Below are positions 22,652-33,927 of a stretch of 64,000 nt of DNA, piece by piece. Below the pieces are notes generated by a model that was not told the origin of the DNA, searched no databases, and worked only from the letters and a program-made list of their open reading frames with translations. A program made the position numbers and the translations under genes. The stretch is from Aquilaria yunnanensis (taxonomy: Eukaryota > Streptophyta > Magnoliopsida > Malvales > Thymelaeaceae), in NCBI GenBank assembly GCA_039654915.1, contig CM077595.1, positions 86,903,501 through 86,967,500 of the forward strand, in the 5' to 3' direction. Positions within the stretch are counted from its first letter, which is position 1. Each line of letters starts with the position of its first letter.

Positions 22652-24520
22652 GGAAAAAATAACGAATAAATCATTAATGTTTTGGATCTTGCTTGAATCT
22701 GCTACTAATGTTTTTTTTGGGTCATATGAACCACTAACGTTTTTCAAATAGGCCAATTTACCTACTTGGCACTTGAAATATTACAAAACTCCATCATTAA
22801 TTTTTGGCCTAATTCCCTATTTGACCCCTATACTATGGTGACTCGACCATTTACTTCCTTGGACTTTTGAGGGGTCATAATAGATCTATGAACTTTAATA
22901 ACCAGGACACTTTGCTCCATTGACTCAGTAACTCGGATGTTTTCTATCAGTTATGTAACAGAATTGTATCTTATTACACAATTTAAAATTTTAGGCCTCT
23001 AATTGTACGAACGAATAACTTTAGGACTTAAACTGCAATTAAACATAGTCATCTAAGTTTTATATTTCAGTCATTTGCACTTAGAACTTTGTCTCTTACT
23101 ACCTAAGTCCTTGACTGCCAAGTCCAGCTGCCGTTCCACCATCACTAACCATTCTCGACAAACCTACGTGCCTCGATTCCATCTTTAATTCTGTTTCAGC
23201 GTTTGATTTCGTCCCCAATTTTTTCTCAGCTTTCGATTTCAATTTCGTCTCGGCCTCTGTCTCCGATTTCATCCCAACCTTTATCTCTAATTTTGTCTCC
23301 AATTTCATCTCGGCCTTCATCTCCTGTCGCCAGACCTAGATTTCCACCGACTAGAGCTGGCCCTAGATCCAAACGATAAATAGTGAGTAACGGCTGTGAT
23401 TGGAGCAACAAGAGGTGAAGGAGGACAACGATTCCTTATTGCCACCTCCAGCCATTGCCGTCAACCCCACTCCCTCGTGCCACTATTGTACACCCTCCAA
23501 CTGCTGGAGTGTCACCTAACTGCCAACAATGCTCAATCGAGGAAAAGAGTCCAGCAACATGCGTCCCCACTACTAGACCCGTTGCTTCTGCCATTACCGG
23601 CTGCCATCATCGCTTCTTCAATCTTGCAGCCCCATAAACCAACTGATGATGTTAATAATTAGAAAGGGGGGGCATATTTATCATTTAGGTTAGTAAAATT
23701 TTTTAAAAAAGGATGAGACAAAACATTAGGGTACAAAAGATAAAAATTAAAAAACTTAAGTGACAATTATATGGTTTTTCCCTTTTTAAATAAACAGAAG
23801 TTAAGTAAATGGGGTAAAGTGTCTTGGTCATTAAAGTTCAAAGCTCGATTATGACCCCTAAAAAGTCCAAAAAAGTGAGTGGTCGAGTTACTATAGTATA
23901 GGGATTAAATAAAGAATTAGACCTTAATTTTTAAAATTAACAAAATAGCTCTACTTGTTTTAAAACAATTCAAATAAACAACCTTCACCACTTATAAAAT
24001 TTGATAACCACCTTCTACGATTATATTTTTCGGGCACAATTTTATTCATTGCTACTTCTAGCTCCACCAAAGTATACCATCTTCGTTGCCCAAAATGAGG
24101 TGCCTCCTACTCCACACTGTCACTCCTGAACAATGTCTCACTCACATTAGTGCTCAACTCAAGATTATGGTGCAATATGAGGCAAATTAGAATGAGGCAC
24201 ATTGTGGCTACTATTAGCAAGTTCAGGAAGATTTCAATCACTACCCATAAATAAGGTCCGAAAATAGATGTTGGGTTTAAGCAAATGGTTTTAATATTAA
24301 ATTAATAAACTTTAGAGGCATCAGGAGCAGAAGTATAAAATGTAGGGACTAAACTTTGGTATTTTACGCTAAGATTCCATTAAACTTAACTGTAAAAGTT
24401 ATAAAAGTGATCGATTTGAGTCGACTCAGATTCGTCAGTAGTTTATTTGGCAAAAAAAAAACATTAGTGGGTGAATCGAGCCAACATAAAAACGTTAGTG
24501 CTTTATTCATTATTTTTGCC
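22652..24520. mobile_element. Non-autonomous MULE-like element hosting a nested one
   Basis: Left end GGAAAAAATAACGAATAAATC and reversed right end GGCAAAAATAATGAATAAAGC are followed by the same pattern (acTAATGTTTTTTTT and ACTAACGTTTTT). Flanks TTTAATGAA (22643-22651) and TTTAATTAA (24521-24529) form a 9-bp duplication with one mismatch. A second element is inserted at 22806-23923. No coding region. Confidence 0.65.
22806..23923. mobile_element. Nested MULE-like element with a perfect 9-bp target duplication
   Basis: TTAATTTTT occurs at 22797-22805 and 23924-23932. The element ends are GGCCTAATTCCCTATTTGAC and, reversed, GGTCTAATTCTTTATTTAA, followed by CCCTATACTATRG and ACTCGACCAC in both arms. 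The interior includes a degenerate Lys/Glu-type repeat in codons (23150-23320, words like 'gatttcgtcccc', 'tctaattttgtctcc') and a GC-rich part (23400-23640). No transposase. It is younger than its host element because it interrupts it. Confidence 0.8.
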
Positions 24521-24540
24521 TTTAATTAAACATAATTTTT

Positions 24541-24865
24541 GTCATTATCTTTTTAATTGGAGTTATATTAGCACTAAAATACTAAAAGAAATCTTTAAGT
24601 TTCAACTAAATTTTATCCGTATGTTGTTATAATTGCATCATTCCTCCCATCAACATGTAGCAAAATATAAACTAAGCAATAATAAAATAGATTGTTCGGG
24701 ATTATAAGGGTGTAATTAATGGATGCAATTAGGGTATTTATAAAACTAAAAATTTTAACGTAAGGTGTATAAATATTGACAACTCAATTTTGTTATTATC
24801 TATTTAATTTAAGTTATATTAGCAGTAAAACACTAAAAGAAACCTTTAAGTTTTCACTAAATTTT
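24541..24865. repeat. Dispersed 80-bp direct repeat
   Basis: Copies at about 24541-24620 and 24785-24865 share GTTATATTAGCA, CACTAAAAGAAA and CTTTAAGTTT and AACTAAATTTTAT-like text. Similar phrases recur with more decay near 26375 and 26465. Another pair of relatives with 'ggtaaaactcatgctaa' is at 24999 and 25117. The class of these repeats is unknown. Confidence 0.55.
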
Positions 24866-25146
24866 ATGTTTTGCTGCAAACTTGCCCATCTTTGATTCTA
24901 TATTGCAAAATCACATATTATATTCAATTCTTTTTTGCGTTAATCTTAGCTAAAACATTCATAGCCAAATTTTTATTTGAATAAAAGACTTAAACATAAG
25001 GTAAAACTCATGCTAAGGCTTGTATTACTAAATATTTTATAAATAAAATAAAATTTTGAATTAGCATTCAAAAACCTTCATAGTCAAATCTTTTATTTAA
25101 ATAAAAGATTTAAATATATGGTAAAACTCATGCTAAAATTTGTATT

Positions 25147-25650
25147 TGTGATGACCTATGTCTAGAACTGGTCGATGAAACATCTGTCCATAAAGTGTTT
25201 ATGCTCTGAAACTTAAGCCTATATATCTATATAATACACCTCACATATGTGGGATCTTATGTGGATATATAGGAGTGTTACAAACTCCCTCCTCCCTATA
25301 TGAACCAATGTCCCCGTTGGGGTCACTCAGATTAGTTCGTTCCTTGGATTAGTAACATTTCTAATCAAATTACTTAGCCCCCAACTAAATAACCTCTCTA
25401 ATCCAAGATTATTCCGACTAGACTATGCATGTACATACATAATGTGCCTCATCATTATGGTCCAAGGATGGCTCTGATTCTATTTGTGTCAACCCAAGCC
25501 TAGAACTGGTCTGCGAAACATCTGCACACTCCACATAAGTTATCTTTTATGAAAAGGATAAGTGCTAAGTATTTATCTTATGGAACTTAAAAATATATAT
25601 CTATATGAGACTTCTTACATTTTTCTCATATGAGATATGAAGGTATTACA
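25147..25650 (-). mobile_element. TRIM (terminal-repeat retrotransposon in miniature)
   Basis: Two direct repeats, 25147-25282 and 25495-25650, both begin TGTG on the + strand, share CTAGAACTGG and GAAACATCTG near the start and end in TTACA. Read on the - strand, a purine tract GGAGGAGGGAG lies directly before the downstream LTR, and next to the upstream LTR a primer-binding-like site resembling TGGTATCAGAGCC is present (the + strand shows GGCTCTGATTCTATT at 25480-25494). The interior is about 212 bp and non-coding. Those signals fit a tiny LTR element moved by proteins supplied elsewhere. I saw no clear 5-bp target duplication. Confidence 0.7.
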
Positions 25651-25900
25651 ATACTACTATAAACGATACCTTTGAATATAATTTTTTTGTCAATTAAGTT
25701 TTTTTTTTGTTTTACAACTTGAATAAGCATATACTATGAAAGCTCATTATGTGATAAAACTCATGTTAAAGTTTCACATGAATATTTAAAAGGATTGCAT
25801 ATTGAAAATTTATGTAGGTGAATACTTTATAATATAAAAAACTCATGCTAAAGTTTCCCATGAATATCTATAAGTATTGCATATTAAAAAATTTAATTTA

Positions 25901-26245
25901 TTTTAACTTGAGTCAACTTAATCTAAAATAACTTATTTTTATTATTACATCATTTTTTGTCTAGAACTAATTTTATTTAGAAGTTAACATTATGTAAGCA
26001 TAATAGTCCATTAAAAATATAATTTTTATGATCTTATTATTTTTTATGAATTTTTATTTTTTAATGCCTAAAAATAGAAAATTCATAAAAATTTAATAAC
26101 ATCATGAAAATTTACTTTGAAATAGATTTTTACATCTACATAATATTAGTTTTCAAATGAAATTGGTTACATGCAAAAAAGATATAAAAATAAAAATAAG
26201 TTATTTTGGATTAAGTTGGCTTTAGTTGAAATGAATTGGCTCACT
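25901..26245. mobile_element. AT-rich palindromic MITE, family P copy 1
   Basis: The left arm (AACTTAATCTAAAATAACTTATTTTTA) and right arm (reverse of TAAAAATAAGTTATTTTGGATTAAGTT) are near mirror images and the mirror continues to the centre around 26060. Related copies are at 44503-44832 and about 36507-36765, sharing inner words such as AAATTCATAAAAATTTAAT. No coding capacity; target duplication not resolved. Confidence 0.65.
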
Positions 26246-27508
26246 TTTAGGTATAAAAACTATATATTAAAAATTTATGTAAGTGAATACTTTATAATAG
26301 TTCACCTACAATTTTTCCTTTACCCTAAAATTATAAGTTCGTTTACTCTTCTAATGATTTATAAATTTTATATTGTCTATTTAATTAGAGTTGTGTTAGT
26401 ATTAGGACTCTAAAAAAAGGAGGAAAATAATCTACTTAAAAAATTCTAAATATATGGTTGCCTACTTAATTAGATGTTTAGTAGTACTAAAAATAGTAGA
26501 AAATATGAAAAGAGAGAAAAAAAATACAAAATGAGATGCATTAAGCCTTTAGTTTCTGGTAAATTTACTATTTTGACTAGTAAACTTACATTGACCACTA
26601 AACATTAATTTTAACAAGTATAGCCTAAGTTTTTTATACTACAAAAAAAATGCTGTGAATAGAATATTTTTGTCAATTAAGTTTTCCTTTTCCAGCTTAG
26701 ATGAATATATACTTTGAAAGCCTATGTATTTGGTCCATCTTAGAGCAATCACATAATTCACGTATGACTCAAACATATATAATGAAAAAAAAGTAAAATA
26801 ATTATTATAGTAGCCAAGGTTATTGTGAAAAAAATTTAGGAAAAAAATTCTTAGCTCCTAGAATTAGTTGCTTATATTATAATAAAGAGGAATTTTAGCA
26901 GAAACTCTTTTTTTTTTTTTTACATTTTCCTATATTTTAAAACATTGAAAAAATTATAAGAATTATTTTCTCACATGGTCATCCTTTTTAATGTTGGAAC
27001 ACAAACTGTTATTCTTAGAAACTAACTCTTTTTCTATACTAAATAATATTAAAGTACTATTTTTATTTTTATTATTTTTCTAAAGCCAATAAAATATTAT
27101 ATTATGAGTTATATCAAAGTGGTGTTATGCTTCAATTTTTGGGAAAATCTTTACTTTAACTACAAAATTTAGTTAAATTTAAAAAATATACCCTAATTTT
27201 TTTATAAATGCTTTTGAACATTTGTTTTGGATCAAATAATTTCCTCTTTCCTTTGCTTTCCATTCAAACTACTACTTCCATCTAAAGTTCTTTATTTCAT
27301 TTTAGTTGGTTTTATTAAGTTTGACTTAAACTTATTTATACTAATATTTTCTAAGAATTTTTTTAAAAAAAATATTTAAAAATTAAAATATTTTAGTTTC
27401 TAAATATAACATTTTAAAAAAAATTCTAGCAAATATTTACATAAATAAAAATAATTCAAACTTAAATAAAAAACTTGGAATGTTGCAAAAAACTTATGAT
27501 GCAGAGAG
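26246..27508. other. AT-rich spacer without recognised genes
   Basis: Roughly four fifths A+T. Around 27280-27470 there is text resembling the Stowaway-like elements at 29260 and 49360 (a start like CTTCCATCTAAAG, then 'tttgacttaaac' and 'ttctaaatataac'), but no matching right end. Open frames here are chance products of composition. Confidence 0.45.
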
Positions 27509-27530
27509 TATAATAATAATAATAATAATA

Positions 27531-27618
<88 letters not shown>

Positions 27619-27669
27619 TTATTATTATTATTCTTATTCTTATTATGATAACAACAACAACAACAACAA
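27509..27669. repeat. Compound trinucleotide microsatellite
   Basis: A run of (AAT)n turns into (ATT)n, then about eighteen (TTG) units, then (TTA), interrupted TTC/TTA and finally (CAA). The outer halves are partly complementary, so the tract can fold back on itself. Long open frames across it (poly-Asn, poly-Ile/Val) are artefacts. Confidence 0.95.
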
Positions 27670-27948
27670 TAAAAATAATAGTAATACTTAAAACTTACAG
27701 TATACATTAAACATATATATATATACTAAATTTTTAATTCTATTTATAATTAGAGCTATGTAGTTGATTTGGCCTACTTATTACAGATTATAGGAATTCA
27801 TGAATACTCTAACTTGATTTTTTTGGGTTTAAATGATACATTTGAAAAAAAAAGATGGAAATTGTTTGAAGTTGATTAATTCAAAATGATTTGTTTATAA
27901 ATTTACGGGATTTTTCATATGAAACTAATTTCATTTAAAAACTAATTC

Positions 27949-28034
27949 TACATACATACATACATACATATACATACATACATACATACACACATACATA
28001 CATACATATACATACATACAAACATACATACACA

Positions 28035-28065
<31 letters not shown>
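27949..28065. repeat. (CATA)n microsatellite
   Basis: About 28 CATA/TACA units with a few interruptions (CACA, TATA, AACA). It sits inside a worn palindromic element related to the family P MITE (flanking words GAAACTAATTTCATTTAAAA and TTGGATTAATCTGGC). Confidence 0.9.
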
Positions 28066-28068
<3 letters not shown>

Positions 28069-28181
28069 AATATATATAATTGATTTAATAACATTTTTAT
28101 AGTAATTGTTATGAATTTTTTAATTATTCAACCTAAAAAATAATTAAAATTCAATTACACTATAAAATGTTATTCAATAGA

Positions 28182-28182
<1 letters not shown>

Positions 28183-28210
<28 letters not shown>
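28183..28210. repeat. (ATT)n microsatellite
   Basis: Nine ATT units in the AT-rich spacer. Confidence 0.9.
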
Positions 28211-28212
<2 letters not shown>

Positions 28213-28310
28213 ATAGTATTACTTTTAGATAATATTGATTTCGAACAAAAAAATCAAAAAAATATATTTGGATTAATCTGGCTTGATACTAAATGAATAA
28301 ATCTTTGTCT

Positions 28311-30789
28311 TAATGGTTAGGTTCAAGCTTTTTTGGGTTATTTTTCTATACTTCGATTCTCTTCTTACAAGTTAGTTTTATATGGCAAGAACCATTTGAT
28401 ATACACTCAAAGTATAGATATGAATTTTCTTACTTAATTAAAAATATTTTTCACCCTAACACTACTATCTGCCTAAAAAATATTAATAAATTTTTATGAT
28501 ATATATTGAGAGAGTATACAACTTTTATTGTATTAAATTACTAATTTTCTCACAAAGAGAGTAAAAAATTAAGGTCTTCATTTTACATGTATTTAATTGT
28601 TCAGTAGATATAATGATTTTAATTTTATTATAAATATTATACTTTCATGGAACGTGGAGTTTTATTTTCAGTTTTAGAAAAGGTATGAAAATGACAAAAT
28701 TTTTATTGACTTTCATAACCTTAACTTATGTGGTGTCTTATTTTGTAATAAGACCTGAAGTAATTTGGTGTTGTATATTTATTAAAGGTGTAATTACACT
28801 AGGAATTTAAAAGGAAAAGAGAGAAAAAATAGAAGTCCCATGTGTATTTTTTAAAAAATAAAAAAGAGGAATCCAAATGGTGATTCGTTTTTTAGCTTTA
28901 GTACATTTACTTAAAGTTATATATTAAGTATAACTTTTAATGACAAAAAAATCTTAAATAGCCACAAAAAGTTAAACTTTTGTAACAAATATGACCTTAA
29001 TTAAATTATATATATTTTTTAGACATGTCATTAAACATAAAATTTTATCAATTTTTTTTTTACTCTTAAATTTAAAATAGACATGTGGTTTATTTATGTG
29101 ACTATTAAACACGCCTAAAAACATAATGATTATCAATTTATTTATTTTCTAAAGTTGAAATATTTTTATCATAACTCAATAGTCTAGCTTAATGTGTGTG
29201 TGTGTGTGGATGAAATAGAAAGTGCAAAGATATATAAAATGACTAAGCCTTAAATTATACTCCCTTTGTTTCACATTAATTGACCCTTTTTACCTTTTCT
29301 TTTTACTAAAATTTGGCTTGAACATATTCATATTAACATGTATTAAAAAAATATCTTAAAATAATATTTAGAAACTATAATATTTAAATTTTTATTTTTA
29401 TATAAAATATTCATATTTTTATGATAAATTTTGAAAGAAATAAATTATAAATTAATCACTGTAAATAGTAAAAAGGTCAATTTTTGTAAAACGGATAAAG
29501 TAAGTATTATTTTTCCTTTCATGTACTGAGACTTTATTATACTTTAATGAGTTTATTTTCCCATGATTGACTAATTATATTATAAAAACAATGGCTAAGA
29601 CTATGCTTTCAAACTTCAATGATGTGAGTATAATTTCTAAATTAATGGGTAAGTATTAATTACCTAAAAAAATAAAAGCTATACATCATGACTTTACCGT
29701 GATTTTTAGAACAATCACATTAAATTGTCCATAAAATATATGATAAGTGTAAATTTTGAAACCTTGGGGTGAGTGTATTCTAATTAAAAGTCAAGAGTAA
29801 GGTAATTAAGCTTTTTGAGTAGTTAAAAAAATCAAAGTTATGGGAATACATTAATGGTAAATCCATTTATTTTTTTAAGCCAACTAATATAAAATCCCCA
29901 TTTTAATTATTAGCTTTTTTACTGTAAAGTATAGAACTTAAGATAAATTAATTTACCAATTAAACTTTTTATAAAATTTATAAATCCATAATACTATTAA
30001 GATATTAAATTAATATTTTTTCTTAACATATTGTGTATCATTAATTTTAAATTTTACACTGATAAGTAAAATTTTAACATATTTGATAAAATATTAAAAA
30101 TACCAAGAAGTGGTTTTATAAATACTCTACCATCATAAATAAAAAAAAATTATCATTTTTTTAAGACAAGTATTACCTTTAGCATATTCTACACTTTATT
30201 ATTATTGTTGTTGTTGTTGTTGTTGTTGTTATTGTTGTTGTCACTATCATTTATATTAAACAGAAATCTAATGAGTTATCTATTACAATAGATGACACAA
30301 ATGAGAATAGTTATAATGAAATATTATAATAAAAAACTATGTAAGAAACAGAAAAAGAGTTAAATCATTATTACTACCATTTATTTTGGACAAAATAATT
30401 AGAATTATAATTATTTGACTAAAATATAACTTAGTATTTGATTTATGTGTAACTCACGTATGCAATAAAAGAAACAAGCTGGTTCAATTCAAACAAGGAA
30501 ATCTGGTGCCGATTCTTCACAGAACAGAAGGAATTTCCGGATCACTGCGAAAAGCCGATATGTAAGCTATCACTTCAAAGCTGATAGCCAGAAATGGACA
30601 GACACAAACAAACCTGGGAAAGTATTGACGACGTTTCCCCCATTATTGGAAAAGACATGCAAGGTTTAACTTGCTATCTTGAAGTACCATTTTCTGAAAA
30701 TGAAAGTAACAAACTAGTCTGTCATATGGATTATTGGACCATGATCAGAGTTGGGGATGATGGATTGGCGAAGAAAACCATCATCTGCA
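28311..30789. other. AT-rich spacer before kiwellin 2
   Basis: Apart from the MITE at 29260-29500, a (TG)n tract at 29197-29208 and a (TTG)n tract at 30203-30240, nothing was recognised. GC content rises at about 30480-30790, the 3' flank of kiwellin 2, which may be its 3' UTR. Confidence 0.45.
29260..29500. mobile_element. Stowaway/mariner-like MITE, family S copy 1
   Basis: Left end CTCCCTTTGTTTCACATTAATTG and reversed right end CTTTATCCGTTTTACAAAAATTG, flanked by TA on both sides (29258-29259 and 29501-29502). The interior closely matches the element at 49360-49599, for example AATAATATTTAGAAACTATAAT and TAAATTATAAATTAAT. About 240 bp, non-coding. Confidence 0.75.
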
Positions 30790-31269
30790 TCACGCGTCGG
30801 TCCACTGCACCGGAAACTTGCCGATGCGAGTCGGCTCACCTAAGGCCTTCCAGACCGCCTTGGAGCCGTCGATGATGTTGTTCCCGCAGCCTCTCTTGGA
30901 GTCACATTCGTCCACAACCATAGCCTTCACCTTCTTCCCATTTGCGAATATGTTGATGTGCTTAAAGCACCTTTCCCCGTTTTCGTACCATCTTGTCGAG
31001 AGCGCCACGATTAGATCATTGTCGGAGTGGAATTTCCCATCGCACTCCGACGGGCCTCCGCCGTCTCCTCCTTTCTCGAAGCTGTTCAGGGTGAGGAGCG
31101 CCTTGGTGTGAGCCGTCACCGGCTGCGAGCAAGCCTTTCCCTTGCACGAGTCATTATGATGATCCTTCTTGTTCTTGGAGACAGCAGGAGAAGGAAACAA
31201 GATTAGGAAAACAACGCAAAACAGAAGAAGAGAAGGGACTGAAAAAGTTTGGCTCTTCTTCTTCTTCAT
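30790..31269 (-). CDS. Kiwellin / ripening-related protein 2 (short form)
   Basis: Single exon, 159 residues, with a basic N-terminus and a hydrophobic signal peptide core (about residues 10-25; cleavage near AVS at 31). The barrel domain matches kiwellin 1 closely: LLTLNSFEKGGDGGG, SECDGKFHSD, VALSTRWYENG, VKAMVVDECDS and NIIDGSKAVWKALG. Mature cysteines are 42, 47, 76, 101, 122 and 128. Compared with kiwellin 3, about ten residues are missing after DECDSKRGC: the segment with the usual DxAHxxQPPC is gone, so one member of that cysteine pair is lost by deletion. Like kiwellin 1 it lacks the long N-terminal cysteine-rich part. A strong TATA box lies 72 bases upstream. Secreted, probably apoplastic; the exact role cannot be told from sequence. 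Confidence 0.92.
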   Translation of the reverse strand: MKKKKSQTFSVPSLLLFCVVFLILFPSPAVSKNKKDHHNDSCKGKACSQPVTAHTKALLTLNSFEKGGDGGGPSECDGKFHSDNDLIVALSTRWYENGERCFKHINIFANGKKVKAMVVDECDSKRGCGNNIIDGSKAVWKALGEPTRIGKFPVQWTDA

Positions 31270-31340
31270 GATCTCTCTGCTTTCCTTTCTTAGTTGAAGT
31301 TCGTAGCTAATGGCCGAGAATGAGGATCTCTGGCTTTGGG

Positions 31341-31348
31341 TATATATA
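31341..31348 (-). promoter_or_regulatory. TATA box of kiwellin 2
   Basis: The - strand reads TCTATATATACCC, about 72 bases before the start codon, giving a 5' UTR of roughly 40 bases if transcription starts 30 bases downstream. Confidence 0.65.
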
Positions 31349-32371
31349 GAAAGAGAGATAATGGTAGCTTTTCCATATGTGTAGCTGCTGGGCTCTTTGG
31401 TTTGAACTAAGACGATATATCCTAGGTGTTTTTGTTAATTACTTGCACAAGACTAAAGTTGGAATAGAAGAACCCAGTCGAGGTAAAATTGCTCGCTTAG
31501 ACATTTGTCCTTGGCCACATAGACAGTTGTCTTATCCACATAGCTTAATCCGTCAAAAAAAGCAAAACTTACAAAAACGTCTCTGAGTTTACTCAAACCT
31601 ACAATTTCATCCCCTCTTTATGAGATGCCTATACATTCCCCCTAAATCGTTAACTCTGTCACTCTGTTCACTAGCAATGGTAGCTCAATATGCTCTAATT
31701 TACCATTAAAGTTTAAGAATTGTACAAATAGACCCTTAGATTTCTAATCCAAACACACCTTTATAAAGCCACACTATCAAATCTCGCAAACCCCACCAAG
31801 ACAAAACCAATCGAATTGAAACTCATGATATTTGAGAATGAAGGGAAAGGATCGGTGAATTCATTTAGGCACAAAACTAATCAAGAAATGCATGTGATTC
31901 TTACAATACTTGTAATGTTGTGTTTGTTTGTTAACCGTGGAGATGAGCACAAACATTGGACAAAAAAAATAGAATTTAACCACGAAATCTAGAACCATTG
32001 GGATCATTCCTACTCTTGATTCTATCCTCAAAACCCAAAATTAATGATTGTTTGGTAATTCTCCAATTTCTCTTGTGGTGAACTTGGTGAACTTGGATTT
32101 CCATATATATCGGGTTGGATAACCTAGATGAAAGGTCGATTTGATGTTTCTAGAACACCAACAAGCTCTAACTCCGCAGCCTTTGGAACTGCCTATTTGT
32201 TCAAACACTATGTACAAGACTAACCCATGTGGCTCTGAGTTCACTCGATCCAATTGGCACATCATCTTTGATGACGTTCTCTAGTCAATTGTTTTGAAAG
32301 TCAAAGGTCGCAAAGGATCAATCAATTCTTGAATTGTTCTGCCAGGAAATGACCCACTTCCTAAACAGGTT
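31349..32371. other. Spacer between kiwellin 2 promoter and the copia element
   Basis: The stretch 31560-31800 has phrases (ctacaatttcatcccctctt, acaaatagacccttagattt) like worn MULE ends, but the other end was not found. The 74-codon frame at 32041-32265 (-) is not recognised and has no support. Confidence 0.35.
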
Positions 32372-32376
32372 ATAGA

Positions 32377-32572
32377 TAAAGAAATATTTGGCCACCTAAA
32401 TCTCTGTGTTCTCCTTTTTATTCATACAACTAACGTGTTTATAGATGTAATAGAGTTATACACGATAACTACACAAGTGTGATAAGTACAAGAGATAAAA
32501 CTCTCTTCTTGTCTATCAGGTATGCTATCTTATAGCCAAAGAGTCCAAGTTTGAATCCAAGTTCTTTCAATG
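32377..32572 (-). repeat. 3' LTR of the copia element
   Basis: 196 bp. On the - strand it begins ATTGAAAG and ends TTTCTTTA. The usual TG...CA termini are changed, in this copy and the other, in ways mostly explained by G to A and C to T changes. Confidence 0.9.
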
Positions 32573-32670
32573 CGCCCCTTCAATCTCAAGGGCCTTGGAG
32601 CAACATTGAGATTGAGCCTAAACTTCTTGAAGCATGATTTAGGTAGGGGCTTTATAAGAACATCTGCAAG

Positions 32671-33339
32671 CTAATCTTTGGTAAAGATGAACCGACCCTC
32701 CAAGTTACCTTGAACAACTTTCCCTCGAACGAAATGAAAGTCTATCTCTATGTGCTTAGTTTGAGCGTGAAATATAGGATTAGCTGTAAGATACGTAGCT
32801 CCTAAGTTATCACACCAAAGAACTGGAGGTCGAACTTTGGACACTACTAGCTCCAAAAGCAAAGACTGAATCCAAGTTATTCCAGCAATAGCATTAGCTA
32901 ATGACCGATACTTTGCCTCTATACTTGAATGTGAAATAGTGCTTTGTTTTCTTGAACTCCAGGATATTATATTCAAGCCTAAAAAGATAGCGTACCCACT
33001 TGTTGATCTCCTATCATTTGGACAGCCTGTCCAGTCTGCATCTGCAAAGGCACTAAGGAGATTGTTCCGTGACCTTCTAATACATAGTCTAAAAGAAGCT
33101 ATGTGTTTTAAGTATTGAAGGATATGTTTGACTACTGACCAATGCATTGTTGTGGGAAATTGCATAAAATGACAAACTCGATTGACTACAAATGCAACAT
33201 CAGGTTGCGTCAAGGTTATATACTGAAGTGCTCCAACTGTACTTCTGAATTGTGTGGCATCAAGAACAAGTTCTCCATCAGTCTTGGACAATTTCCTTTT
33301 AGTAGACATGGGAGTGGATATTGCCATGGCATTCAACAT
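32671..33339 (-). pseudogene. copia RNase H region
   Basis: A 222-codon open stretch of the copia polyprotein: the connection domain with STVGALQYITLTQPD, then RNase H with ADADWTGCPNDRRSTSGY and SSIEAKYRSLA (the usual SSTEAEYRALA), WCDN and HIEIDFHFVR. It is open only because this part has escaped stop mutations; the reading frame upstream is broken, so no functional polyprotein results. Confidence 0.9.
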
Positions 33340-33479
33340 GTTGGTTCGAGTTAACAGATAAAAAAAATATCTTTGTTACGACAAAATCAAGCCATCTTGA
33401 ACAAGAACAGCTTCTATTCCGAGAAAGTAACTTAACAGCTCTAGGTCTTTATTTGCAAAATCCTTTCAAAGAGCTCGCA

Positions 33480-33927
33480 ATAACTTGTCAATGGCAGCAG
33501 TGGAAGATCCCATGATAAGAATGTCATCTATATAAATTAATATGTAGATGGTGACACATTGACTTTTTAATATGAAGAATGACGTATCGGCTTTTGAATA
33601 AGAGAATCCAAGCTCAAGAAGTCTTGAACTAAGTCCTGCATACCATGCTCAAGAGGCTTGTTTCAAGCCATAACGTGCTTTGTGCAACTTACAAACATGA
33701 TGCGGATAATCTGGATGCACATATCCAAAAGATTGTCTTATGAAAACATCTTCTTGTAGGTAGCCATGCAAAAAAGCGTTTTGGACATCCACTTGCCGGA
33801 TTTCCCATCCTTGTAAAGCTGCTAGGGAGATAATGGTGCGCACCGTAGCAGGCTTAACCACCAGACTGAAGGTATCATGATAATCCACTTCATGTTGCTG
33901 TTTAAATCCCTTGGCAACAAGTCTCAC
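33480..33927 (-). pseudogene. copia reverse transcriptase region
   Basis: Starts in the conserved [19 protein letters not shown] segment and covers the [13 protein letters not shown] block; after a frame break the YIDDILIMG catalytic motif is seen near 33520 on the - strand. The upstream half is joined through stops and shifts to the region near 34000-34150. Confidence 0.85.

Noticed and set aside
27462..27710. Open frames encoding long Asn/Ile/Val/Tyr runs on both strands
   Set aside because: They are direct translations of the trinucleotide microsatellite.
32041..32265. 74-codon - strand frame left of the copia element
   Set aside because: No recognisable motif, no exon structure, and it lies outside the copia LTR.
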